64,000 nucleotides of DNA from Aphanomyces cochlioides (taxonomy: Eukaryota; Oomycota; Saprolegniomycetes; Saprolegniales; Verrucalvaceae), in assembly GCA_019828595.1 (NCBI GenBank), contig JAHQRK010000001.1:1860001-1924000 (forward strand), read 5' to 3'. Each line of letters opens with the position of its first letter. Positions within the stretch are counted from its first letter, which is position 1. The notes beneath the pieces were generated by a model, which saw only the letters and a program-made list of their open reading frames with translations, did not search any database and had not been told where the DNA came from. Below are positions 34,578-44,136 of this stretch, in pieces. A program made the translations under genes and the position numbers.

Positions 34578-35146
34578 TTACATGACTTGATATCTCACTG
34601 TCTTCTTTCCTGTGATATCAAATCTTGAGAATATAGATTCTAAACTCTTGAGAATATAGTTTGTAAAATCTTTGAGGGAAGGCAACATACAATTTTCATT
34701 ATAGAGTCCAATTAATGCATCTGTCGACAAGGTCGAACATTTCCACATCCAATATTTGAGTGTGTCCAACAATTTTCTATCGTCCTGTTGGAAACATGCT
34801 GCCAATCTTGAGGCTGTAAATGAGGTGTCGTATTGGTCGGTAGCATTTCGATGGTAACGTTGGACAAGGGGTCATAATGCCATCCGACCTTGCTCCACAC
34901 AGGTTCGATAGCCTGTGTGGAGCAAGGTCGGATGGCATGTCGTCCTTGAGGATATTCACGATTGTAGACTGTGGGCGCGGATGGCAAGTTGAATGTTTCA
35001 AAGGCCCATTGGGCCAATATCTTCTGGGTAAAGCTGCTGTTCGCCTTGTAGTGTCGAATCATTGTCTGTTTCTGCTCTTTGGTCAAGCGGATTTGTTTGG
35101 CTTTCATCGTGTCCATTATTGACAAGCCATGCCAGCCACCACGCAC
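34578..35146 (-). mobile_element. Pogo/Tigger-like (CENP-B type) transposase, internally deleted
   Basis: The right part (from about 35110 leftward) reads KAKQIRLTKEQKQTMIRHYK and ANSSFTQKILAQWAFETFN, the CENP-B/Pogo N-terminal helix-turn-helix. The left part reads MLPTNTTPHLQPQD and NRTIENCWTHSNIG, the LPPNTTxxxQPxD motif that follows the last catalytic residues and the NCW(x)KxGI helix near the end of Tigger-type DDE domains. The 200 or so residues that should lie between, including the catalytic Asp residues, are missing. At the junction sits a 27-bp perfect inverted repeat. It is a deletion derivative without activity. Confidence 0.7.
34877..34938. repeat. Perfect 27-bp inverted repeat with 8-bp loop
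   Basis: Left arm 34877-34903 starts ATGCCATCCGACC; right arm 34912-34938 is its exact complement, ending GGTCGGATGGCAT. The loop is TTCGATAG. It lies exactly where the Pogo-like coding sequence jumps from its N-terminal to its C-terminal part, which suggests a fold-back event during an abortive repair or transposition. Confidence 0.85.
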
Positions 35147-36185
35147 TAAAAACTGTATAATTTGATATCTTTAATTATGATATGAATATTATTTTTCAAA
35201 AATATAGATGTGGGGAAGGTTGACACACAAAGAAAGCACGCCCGCACAAGAATGTCTAGGTGACTGGTAATTTGTAGAGCTTTCGACTCCGAGTTCGGGT
35301 ACGATGGGGCTTCCCGGACTTTGCAAGGGTCTGGGAGTGAAGAAATGGGGGGGGGGCTGACTCTTCGCCGACAACAGTCGCGGTTGACACGGAGCAGGCA
35401 AAGCAGGCAGGGGCAGAGGAAGAGGGGTGTGTGTCGCAGTTGACAACAAGGCAGGGGGAACCAGAGATCGCCGTGAATGAAACTCGGACGATCCAGGGAA
35501 AAGCAGGAGATCGCCGTGAATGAAACTCGGCCGAACAACAACAGGACACGGACGCTGGTGATACACGTGGCCGCTCCAACAATCTTCTTGACGCTGATAC
35601 TTCACAACAAGAGAGCAGATGAACACAGTGGCTCATACACCGCAAAAGAGGAAGTACATTATTCGATTTAATCCTAATGGAAAGCTAATCTAGTTTCTTT
35701 ACACGTCGTGACACCGTGAGTGCACCCTCCTTGTCGTTCTTCACACTTGTGACTGCTCTTACTCACTCTTCGTTGTCGACTGGTTCTGCCGTTGCTTCTT
35801 GTATCATTGGTGGTAGTAGCTATTAGCTGCCGTTTTGCGAGTCAGTTGGGCTGGTTTGGATGCCGCTGTAATTCGCCTCTTCGTAACGTTGTGGTTCTTT
35901 CCTGGTTCCGATCGTTCCGACGCTTCCCAGGAGTTCCCGGGAAAGCCAGGTCGTCTGGAGTCTTCAACGTGAGTGACATGAACGGGTTGACGCGACGGGT
36001 CGGGCGGCTTGAGGGTTGTAGGGTTACCAAATGTCCCAAGTTTCACCGGATTTTTCTCCTTCACAAGCCACCCTGGTCTCGGTGCGACTCCCAGAGAAAG
36101 CGCCAGACCAAACAAGCTACTGTAGTATATTCGTTCTTCGCTCAGATAGGGGCTGGCAGAAATTGACTTCAAAATTGTGTTGGTG
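35147..36185. other. Repeat-rich stretch without recognised gene
   Basis: No gene is supported. A run of eleven G lies near 35,346-35,356. A 24-bp word starting GAGATCGCCGTGAATG occurs twice (about 35464-35487 and 35508-35531, period 44). Long open stretches on the minus strand here are low-complexity Pro/Ser/Leu reading and are not supported as genes. Confidence 0.35.
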
Positions 36186-36191
36186 GCTATC

Positions 36192-36793
36192 ATGAGTCAA
36201 ACCAGGGGCCAAACTCGGCTGACTTCGGTCAGATCGAACGCATCTTCGAATGGACGTCAATCGAAACGAATGTCGCCAATACAGGGAGAAGCAAGCAATC
36301 TCCCATTCGTCCCGCCAAAGGGGGGAATTCCGGCCTTCGCCAGTGTCTTCCCTTCGACATCGTCTGGAATGCCGTCCACCCAGCCTCAACAAGAGTCCCC
36401 ACAGTCTTCTCGTCGCTCGTCTGAAACCGACTTTGAGCCAACCGTGCCTGGTCCGGAGGCGCATAGCCCCACTTCCGAGCTTCGAAACCTAGCGATTCAT
36501 ATCACGCAACTCTTTCTGAACAAGGGCGGTTGCTGCAGCAGGCTAATGAGCGTATCCAACTTCTTAACACTGAGATCGAACGACTAACCGATGCCGTCGC
36601 GCAACTGTCAACAGGGGAGCAATCCGGTCGTTGCCGTTCTGGTCCGCCTTGCGGCATGTTGACGCGTCGCGGCAAACCATGTTCGAATCCTCTGTCCACA
36701 TGCGTGTATAGGGCCGTGGGACGCCATCTCGAGCAAAAAGGCCAGTCGCATTCAGACACGGCGTCCACGGAAGCAGATGACGATCAACTGTAG
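36192..36793 (+). pseudogene. Unrecognised Ser/Pro-rich ORF with Cys motif, frameshifted
   Basis: An ATG at 36192 opens a Ser/Thr/Pro-rich protein (MSQTRGQTRLTSVRSNAS). It is coherent to about 36,480, then continues in another frame with LSEQGRLLQQANERIQLLNT, a coiled-coil helix, and ends with CRSGPPCGMLTRRGKPCSN followed by CVYRAVGRHLEQK. The Cys/Gly pattern C-x4-C-G-x2-T-R-x-G-x-P-C is like small zinc-binding knuckles in repeat-encoded oomycete proteins. No intron explains the frame change. It could be a gag-like or accessory ORF of a mobile element; that is inference. Confidence 0.35.
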
Positions 36794-36957
36794 TTTCTCT
36801 AGCCGTTGATGTCCATTCTACTTCTCGACCAACGGGCGAATTCTGTTCTTAATTTTCAGGATAAAACGGGATTTTCTTGTTTCTCTCCTTCTCTCGCCGT
36901 TGTGTCCTCGTCGCGCATTTCAGGTCTATTCCGTTCGTGCCCATTTTCATAATTGCC

Positions 36958-37131
36958 ATGTCGTTAAGTGGTTCCGCTGCTGACTTCAAGGCTGCCGACA
37001 ATTTGGTCCGGGATCTGTTGGCTCGCCCTGATTTTTTGACCGAGCCATACGAATCATCCAAAGTACACACACCAATACGTTGGGTAGCTGGACAGCATTT
37101 TCTAATATACTTGCCAGCTGAAGCAGAGTAA
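36958..37131 (+). CDS. Short unrecognised ORF
   Basis: Fifty-seven codons from ATG 36958: MSLSGSAADFKAADNLVRD at the start, ending FLIYLPAEAE. It has no signal, no membrane helix and no recognised domain. It follows the Ser/Pro-rich ORF by 165 bp on the same strand and may belong to the same element. It may also be chance. Confidence 0.2.
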   Translation: MSLSGSAADFKAADNLVRDLLARPDFLTEPYESSKVHTPIRWVAGQHFLIYLPAEAE

Positions 37132-38587
37132 TCTATTTTGTTTCAACTTCGACACCGCCTCCATCACTTCTACTTCTATAAACACTAGATAAGTGCAGAA
37201 GGTCGTCAATTATATTCCTGCAAACAGCTTAAGAACATGGAACGCGTTTCCGACTGACCATCATCTCGATGTGTAGTTCAGTAAACAAGTCTAAGTCTAT
37301 AAACACAACGAATATTCTCGCTAGCCATGATCGAATCAGAGGACAGTTCTCTGTGATGTTTTGGATTAACTGTCGGTTGAGGACGCTTGACTTTTGTGTA
37401 TATTCTCTGGCTATAGTGGATTTTCGTGTTCTCGCTTGTGAATTGGACCTCAACTGAGTCCTTTCTCTTTACCTTTTTCTGCGGTGCTATCCATAAATTA
37501 GAGGCAGCATTGAGCAGTGAGAAAGCACTAAATTCAGGCCCAATTTCAAATTAGAACACAATAGCTCAACAAAGTCACAGATAATCATATAGCTAGGGAA
37601 AACACGCCAATATCAGACATCTTCATCAAACAGATAATCAAAATACATCACATTGACTGTCATTTGGTTTTATCAGCCACCTTGAACAGTCTAGTCATCT
37701 TTTCATTCTTAAAATGTTTGACAGCGCAATGCATTCTTGCATCAGAAATCCCTGCATAGGTCTGTTTGCTAAGTAGTTAAGGGGAATATAATTTTGCTGA
37801 AATATGACAACGAGCCAATTTATTGGCATTTTCCTCTCGGGTTGTGCATTTTGAACAGACTTGTGCTGTCAATGAGTCTAAGTCTATCAACAAGACGAAA
37901 GTTCAGGCTAACTAATTGAACCAAAATGTGGTTCATGTGTTAGGATTTACTGTTGGTTGAGGACGTTATGCAGTTGTCTACATTCTCTGGCTACGATTTA
38001 TGTCCTCACTTGAGAATCGGCCTGGAACTGAGCCTTTAGTCTCTGCCCTGGTCTGCCTGTGCTGTCCAGTGACTAGACAATGTGAATAGCACATTCAAAC
38101 TAGAGCTAAGATGAAAGGGTGAGTTCCAAGCCAATTCACAAGTGAGGACATAAAGCCATCTCATCCTTGCCAGAAATACACACGACTTTTCATCATTCTC
38201 ATTTAATTGAAATTATCGCGTGATACTGCCCTTCTGTTGCATCAGTTGGCTATGACCTGTGTCCCCTTGACTCATTAAAAGCGTGATCTAGTCGTCTGTT
38301 ACTGTAAGATATTCAACGATTAACCAAGATTGATGTTGATATTGATTATTCACTCCAAAATTTCTCCAGACCACATGCAGAAAAAGGACCTCGTCGACAA
38401 CAAGTGTCGTTGTTTCAAAGTAATAGTGATAGCTTGAATCACTCGAATACACAAGAACTTTCCCCAAAAGAGTCCCTACTTCAGGTTAGCTAACCCCTCT
38501 TTATGTAAAAGACCTCACTGTTGTCCAAAAGCTGTCGTGTCAGCTCAAGATCACATTCTACTGATTCTGTTGCATATTATCCGGAGG
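37132..38587. other. Gene-free stretch with a diverged duplication
   Basis: No gene is supported. Segments at about 37,268-37,490 and 37,861-38,080 are clearly related (shared words AGTCTAAGTCTAT, GGTTGAGGACG, TCTCTGGCTA, TGAGCCTTT/TGAGTCCTTT), about 590 bp apart in direct orientation. A reverse copy of one word (ACAAGTGAGGACATAAAG) is near 38,140. This looks like old non-coding repeat material. Confidence 0.45.
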
Positions 38588-38692
38588 GGTACTGAATAGT
38601 AATACGAAAAACATGTAGTGACCATTTAGTAACACGAGGTACCAAATAGTAATACAATACATTTATGGGGCACCAAACAGTAACAACCCCGA
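38588..38692. repeat. Four degenerate AATAGTAATAC units
   Basis: Units read CTGAATAGTAATACG, CATTTAGTAACACG, CCAAATAGTAATACA and CCAAACAGTAACAAC, spaced irregularly within 105 bp. They lie just 5' of the TOG-domain gene and just 3' of a TTATCCGGA motif at 38578. Confidence 0.5.
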
Positions 38693-38701
38693 AGGTTGAC
38701 T

Positions 38702-39516
38702 GTATCATTTCACCTATGGCATCGCGGATAGTCCAAACCGACGACGAGCACGTCGCCGAGACCATCTCGATACCATTGAGGTCCTCGCCACAAGGTTGGG
38801 AACTCCATTTGAACCTTTTGCCGATCGCGTGCTCGTGTCGCTGATGAACACGGCGACAGTCTACAAGAAAAATGTCTGCGACGCTGGCATGATGCGTCGG
38901 GCGAGCACACGTTGCCTCGATACTTTGACCAATAAGACACGCTACTCGGTAGACACGATATGCGACTACTACAAGAAGGCGCGTGCCAGTCGTAAAGTGG
39001 ACTGTCGTGGTGTGTCTTATAACGAGTGAGTCTTGTAGGTGCCAAACGTGATCTCGTGATCAAACAATTTGGCACGTTGTTTCAGACTTGGACCCAGTCA
39101 GACTTGGACCCTCACTTTCTCAAGTTCAAGGGGATCCTTCACGAGGTCCTCTATGATGAAATCCTCTCTGTGCGTGTCCAAGCTCGGGAGGTGTTTGTTT
39201 TGTTCTGTGATGTCTGGTACGTGTCTCTCTGTGGACGTGCTTCTTATCGTCGCCACAAAGGAACGACCGATCGACCGAGTTTCTCTATATGCCATCCCCA
39301 TCCATGCGTTCAATCATAATCCAACAGCAGCCACATACCAAGATTGGAGTTGCGTTGAAGCAAAAATTTGACAAGACAGCTTCCAACCCAACCAGTCAAC
39401 GACCTGCTGTTGACCGCAACTCCTGTGTCCGGGATATTCACATCTCCTTCGCCTTACTGTTCATCCTGCTGCTCTTCAAAACTGTCATGGACGTGTACTC
39501 ATCGACTGGAAACTAA
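38702..39516 (+). CDS. CLASP/TOG-like domain protein with hydrophobic C-terminus, 5' end unclear
   Basis: Exons about 38702-38988, 39039-39216 and 39261-39516 (introns 50 and 44 nt) keep one frame. They read DHLDTIEVLATRLGTPFEPF, FADRVLVSLMNTATVYKKNV, CDYYKKARASAKRDLVIKQF and ILSVRVQAREVFVLFCDVW. This is a TOG/CLASP-N HEAT-repeat domain, which binds tubulin. The C-terminus is a hydrophobic segment (FALLFILLLFKTVMDVY), as in tail-anchored proteins. No ATG starts the frame; an in-frame stop lies just before 38702, so an upstream exon or 5' truncation is likely. The stop codon TAA is also the left target site of the adjacent Harbinger element. Confidence 0.55.
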
Positions 39517-40175
39517 GAGCATCCCCACCGCTGCAGGCTAGCAGGCTGGAGGCTAACTTAGAATTTAGCATGTATCGTGACAAAAATTTGCCTTCCGGTT
39601 TTGCCACAGGTTCGATGCTAGATTCTAGCCATGGTTAGAAAATAGCTAGAAACCTAAACGACATGCTAATATTAGACATCCATTTAGCATTCTGCAGTTC
39701 CAGACAGAACGACATGGACTTTGCGTACGACAGCGACGATACTGATGCAGTGGTTGCTTTGTGGCTCGAAATTCAGCGTAAACAAGCACATGCCGCTTCG
39801 GTGTCAAAGAAAGGAGGTTCGCGAGCAGGCAAAAAGCCAAACATTGAAAGTAGGCGCGTTATGTATGCCAGGCTGTTGGATGATGATCTGTCGCCACTGC
39901 TGGATCAGTGGACACAGCAACGTAAGCCGACGCCAAAGCGTCGTTTTCATATGCTTTCCAATTGGACGTTCCAGAGATCCATCCTGTCGACTGTCCCAAG
40001 GGAGTCTCGCACTCCGAGAGATGAACAATGCCTGCAGGTAAGGCATGCTGGCTTTAGCAAGTCTTCAAACTACGACCGGTGTGAAATCGACACAAAAAAG
40101 CTATTTTTGCCTACCTAGAATCTAGACTTGTCTAAAATAGCCATCGAAATGTAGATTGCAGCGGTGGGGATGCTC
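39517..40175. mobile_element. Non-autonomous PIF/Harbinger element (659 bp) with TIRs and TAA target site
   Basis: The ends are perfect 19-bp inverted repeats GAGCATCCCCACCGCTGCA, flanked on both sides by TAA (39514-39516 and 40176-40178), the 3-bp duplication expected for PIF/Harbinger. Inside, plus strand 39714-40118, is an open stretch starting MDFAYDSDDTDAV with SRAGKKPNIESRRVMYARLL and RRFHMLSNWTFQRSI, the N-terminal leader of Harbinger transposases. The catalytic part is missing, so this is a deletion derivative that would need a transposase in trans. The two TIRs being identical suggests a fairly recent insertion. Confidence 0.9.
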
Positions 40176-40178
40176 TAA

Positions 40179-40656
40179 GACGTGGAGTATTCCCAAGTCA
40201 GGTCCATGCCTGGATCCCCGAGCTGAAGTCTGTTGCGACCGATCCACAAGTCATCGTATCTGTGGGTTCACAGCGAAACCTATGCCAATACCAATCTGAC
40301 GACCCTAAAGCGATACCCATGCTTCGCGACGTGGAAACGACCACCGCCGATAAAGCGATTTGCTAACAAGAGGTTGTGTCGCTCCGCGCCTTCATTGCAT
40401 GATTCGTTTGAATACTTGAGTAAATATCTAATGCATGACTACATTTATTCATTCATGTTTGCTCCAAAAACAATGACAGCATTCATCCACGTGCGACTGC
40501 TCTACAAGCTTAGCGCCTGCGAGCATTGTCCCCTATTTATGATGTATGCCATGCATATATTGAATGCAGAGCATTCCCAGTGAGATGAGCTTGTCCACGG
40601 TTTTCATGACAAGATCAAATGAAAGTAGCAGGACTTTTCAGAGAGCCTTCGCTTAT
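40179..40656. other. Stretch without recognised gene
   Basis: Only short open frames on both strands. It probably holds the 3' flank of the protein kinase gene that ends at 40657 on the minus strand. Confidence 0.35.
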
Positions 40657-42722
40657 CTACACTCTGTTGGAGGACTTTTCTGTTTGCGACTCAGTCTGTA
40701 TTCTTTCGTCGGAACTCTCGTGGCTGGATTGCTTGGAGAGTTTGCGTCGACTACTCATTCGGAAACTTCGACGACCACTGTTTCTCTTTGCCATTGGCTT
40801 TGCCTAGAAATATTTTAGCTCTCAGCACCTAGATGTTCATGTTGTACCTCTAGCAAGTGCAAAAACTCTTTGTAGCTTATGCCACCGTCTTTGTCGACAT
40901 CGGCGGTCTTGATCATATCACGCACACTCTCTGCGTCAAAATCGGCTCCCATGATTCCTACCATATCAAGTTACTGAGAGAATCTTCAACTTGCTTACGT
41001 CCGAGACCGACTTCTGAAATACTAGTACCGCCTTTGGATTCATCGGGGGAAAACAAATTGTATGCTTTCCGGAGCACCTTATCGTTTTGCAAGTCGACAG
41101 TCATCGTAGCTGAAACGAACTCGAGAAAATTCACTTGGTTCGATTCCTCCATGTCCAAACTATCCAAAGTCGTTCCACACGAAGGAGCGAAGCAAATACC
41201 TCTTGAAGATCTGGGGAAAATTTACATTCGGGTACTGCTCCGTAAGAGACGCTTGGTCGAGATCTCGAAGCGTCAGGACGCCTGTGTGAAGCACATTGAG
41301 TTGGTCAAACGCTTTTCGAATCGCGGTGGTGTCGATCGATGGAGAGCTAAATGCAACGGCGAGCAGTGCTACGGAGATTATAAGATAGCCATGAGCTTGC
41401 AATCATTCACACCAGCGCGCTTCATTCGAGAAAACGAAGCGTACTCGGAAAGCTGGTTTATGATGCGGTCAATCCTAGCGACGAACTAGCGAAAAAATGA
41501 ATCCTGCCGTAACTTACTCTTGCGCTGGCAATGTCGACATGCGAGCACTCTTTGTCCATGGATGCATGAGCACATTGAGCGCTGTATACCTTTCCGCAAC
41601 ATTTGGCTAGTTCTCCAAGTAAGCGGAAGGCTCAAACAAATTGTACCGTGAGGAGCTTTTTGATCAAGCTTTTCGCTTCGGGCGAGACAGTTTTCCATAC
41701 TTCGTCTTCAAATGAGACCTGCGTGGCGATGAATTATCAATTCGATGCCATAGCGACATACTTTGGCGGCAAAGATGCTTTCAATCAAGTCTTCCTCTGT
41801 AGGGCCATGGAACGGCATCGAGTTGCTCAATAGCATATACTACAAAAAACTTTAATCGAACGGCCGACAGTTCATGGAAGTACCATAACAACCCCAAGAC
41901 TCCACATATCACATGCCTAGCCATACATGGAGTTTGCTTCATTGAAAAAGCGCTAGGATTACCTGCGTGTAGTGTCCTTCGAGGAATTCAGGCTAATTAT
42001 GAAAAATAAACACAATCCAGACAGAATGAACATACCGCCATATACACAACCGAGCCGAGAACTGTTTGCATGAGAACGCCTTGGCGAAAAAGAGTGCTCG
42101 CTCCAAAACTAAAAGAAAAAGGATAATTGAGAGATAGTCCACAGTCAACATACTCGCAGAGTTTGATATCGGATCCATCTTGGTCGGTCTCGTACAAAAT
42201 GTTCTCAAGCTTGATGTCGCGGTGGCAAATGTTTTTCAGGTGAAGGTAATATACACTCGCAGTGAGTTTCCGAATGTAGTCCTTGACAACGTCTTCTGGG
42301 AATGCCTGTTTGCGCTGCTTGACTGCCGTGAGCATATGTCCACCGGTACAGAGTTCCATGATCATGTAAATATGCGTCGACGATTCGTACGTTTCGATCA
42401 ACCGAACAATGTTGGGATGCTGGAGACCTCTCCACAGATTGATTTCATTGCGCAGGACGGGCAGCTTTGCATTAGGGCCGATCGTGATGACCTATCAACT
42501 TGATGAGACTCCGATATGGATTCGCTGTTTGAAAACCTTCATCGCATAGTGGTCGCCTGTTGTAATGTTCTCCACGAGGTTCACGACTCCAAACGCGCCA
42601 GTTCCAAGCTCACGTATCACTTTATAATACTTGAACACGTCTTGGTCCAGGTGATGTTGCGATAGGTTGCGCAGGAACGTGTCGGGAAGTCCCGTTGTGA
42701 GGTCCGATTGCATGCAACCCAT
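40657..42722 (-). CDS. Calcium-dependent protein kinase (CDPK-like)
   Basis: Thirteen exons with twelve introns of 40-46 nt give 515 residues in one frame. The start MGCMQSD suits N-myristoylation at Gly2 and palmitoylation at Cys3. Kinase motifs: GTGAFGVVNLVE (Gly loop), AMK, CHRDIKLENILY (catalytic Asp), DFG after removing an intron within the codon, MAPEFLEGHY and DMWSLGVVMY. Four EF-hand-like units follow; only the last, DVDKDGGISYKEF, has a full canonical loop, while the first three are degenerate. The last intron (40847-40804) is optional: unspliced, the protein stops at 40815; spliced, it gains a basic Ser-rich tail. It presumably couples calcium to phosphorylation at membranes. Confidence 0.88.
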
Positions 42723-42830
42723 TTCAGGCGTTTTGTTGCAACAGTGTCGATGCTCTACAAATGATTCAATACTTTACTGAATGGTCGAAATAGACTCCTT
42801 TACTTTATCACCATATAAATATTTTACTTA

Positions 42831-43104
42831 GGGTGCGTCTGGCAAAATTTCAAAATCAAAATGCCATTTTCAGCTAAATTGGGATCAACGATTTGTGGCA
42901 TTTTCAAAATGGAGGTAAAACCTCCATCTCGTAAAATGGCATTTTGGGAGCCTCCAGTGAGTATATCCCAACCAAAAATATTGGATTTGGTGCAAAACTC
43001 TTGGAGATAAACAAGTTCATATTTTGACCTCAATTATTGAATTCGGCCTAAAAATGGCATTTTGGGCCTATTTATTGCAATATTTTTGGTTGCCAGACGG
43101 GCCC
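42831..43104. mobile_element. MITE (274 bp) with TTA target site
   Basis: Terminal inverted repeats GGGTGCGTCTGGCAA (left) and GGGCCCGTCTGGCAA (right, complement) match at 13 of 15 positions. TTA flanks both ends (42828-42830 and 43105-43107). The interior is AT-rich, has several copies of AAAATGGCATTTT-like words in both orientations, and has no coding capacity. Target site and end sequence fit a PIF/Harbinger-type MITE of a different family from the element at 39517. Confidence 0.85.
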
Positions 43105-43354
43105 TTAATTAAAAAGGGTTTTCAATCAAGTATAGAATCTAAAATTACCTGTCACATGTGACTGGTGTCTAAGTTTAGCTCCAGCCTACGCGGTTACTAT
43201 CACTGCTTGACCATCTCTTGAGTTAGTCAATGATACAAGGGAGACATCTTGTCGGTAGACTTTGAAAGATGCGTCGTTGTCATCTCCGTCTTTCGTTTTT
43301 TCTTTGACCTGCCTAGCCTATTTTAGCGCTTAGTAGCTGGGATATCAGGTGAAC

Positions 43355-43573
43355 ATGGAGGGTGACTACGAGAGTAATTTACAAAGTATGAAGCTGCTAT
43401 GCAAGTACTTCATGTCTTTGGCGAGCTTTGTGGGGCTTGAACTCTCTTTTGACGTGAAGATCACAAGTCTACACCCAGACTCAATCAACAGCGTCATCCT
43501 CGATTACAAGGTCGAAACTACAAAACCTCTTAAAATGAATATAGACAAGTGGAAATTCAATGTTAGCAAGTAA
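43355..43573 (+). CDS. Short unrecognised ORF
   Basis: Seventy-two codons from ATG 43355 (MEGDYESNLQSMKLLCKYFM), with alternating hydrophobic and charged residues and a Lys-rich end. It has no recognised motif. It could be a small real gene or the front of a spliced one; no good continuation was found. Confidence 0.25.
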   Translation: MEGDYESNLQSMKLLCKYFMSLASFVGLELSFDVKITSLHPDSINSVILDYKVETTKPLKMNIDKWKFNVSK

Positions 43574-43748
43574 TTATCATAATTTTATACGTATAAAATA
43601 CATAATTTAATTTTTCAAATATAATTTTCACTATTAATTTCAATTTTGGCTTGTGACATTTGATGTCGTTTTGGCATCGCGGACCGTCCGAGGTCAGAAG
43701 TATAAACTTTGAAAGGCTATCATTACAAATTCTTCATTGTTCTTCCAA

Positions 43749-44136
43749 TGGCGATTCTTGCGGCGGCTTCCGTTGAAGTTTGTCCATCTACATGGAGCAA
43801 AGGCGGCGACGGCTGCCGTTTCGTGCATAATGAATGCTCCATAAGTCCGATGTTCAAGAGTGAGTACATCAGGTAATGCTCTCCTCGGTTGGAATTGATG
43901 AGCTCATTCGATTTGGTAGAAACAATCGGTCCAGCGGACACAAGGTAAGAGACTCTTGATATGTTAGACAGGACGACTCATCGCATCAACTTGTGCTTGT
44001 TTATGTAGAATGTCAGGTAAGATCCTATCGAGTTGTCGTCGTTGACCTTTGACTATGCAGGTGTTTTCCTCATTGTTGTGGCGCGCATCGTGAAAGTACC
44101 TTCTGTGGATCATCCATTTCAGTACAGAGCGGTGAT
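43749..44136 (+). other. Possible 5' exons of the gene at 44137
   Basis: An ATG at 43749 opens MAILAAASVEVCPSTWSKGG followed by CRFVHNECS, a Cys/His-bearing stretch, and a GTGAGT donor near 43,849. Further on RCFPHCCGAHRESTFCG runs directly into the frame of the gene at 44137. I could not join these into one frame with clean splice sites, so they are kept apart. Confidence 0.3.

Noticed and set aside
35340..35360. Run of eleven G as a possible structural signal
   Set aside because: A single homopolymer without spaced G-runs around it; more likely simple repeat or an assembly-prone site.
35146..35645. Overlapping minus-strand frames of 129-145 codons
   Set aside because: Low-complexity Pro/Leu/Ser reading in three frames at once over a G-rich repeat; no motif in any of them.
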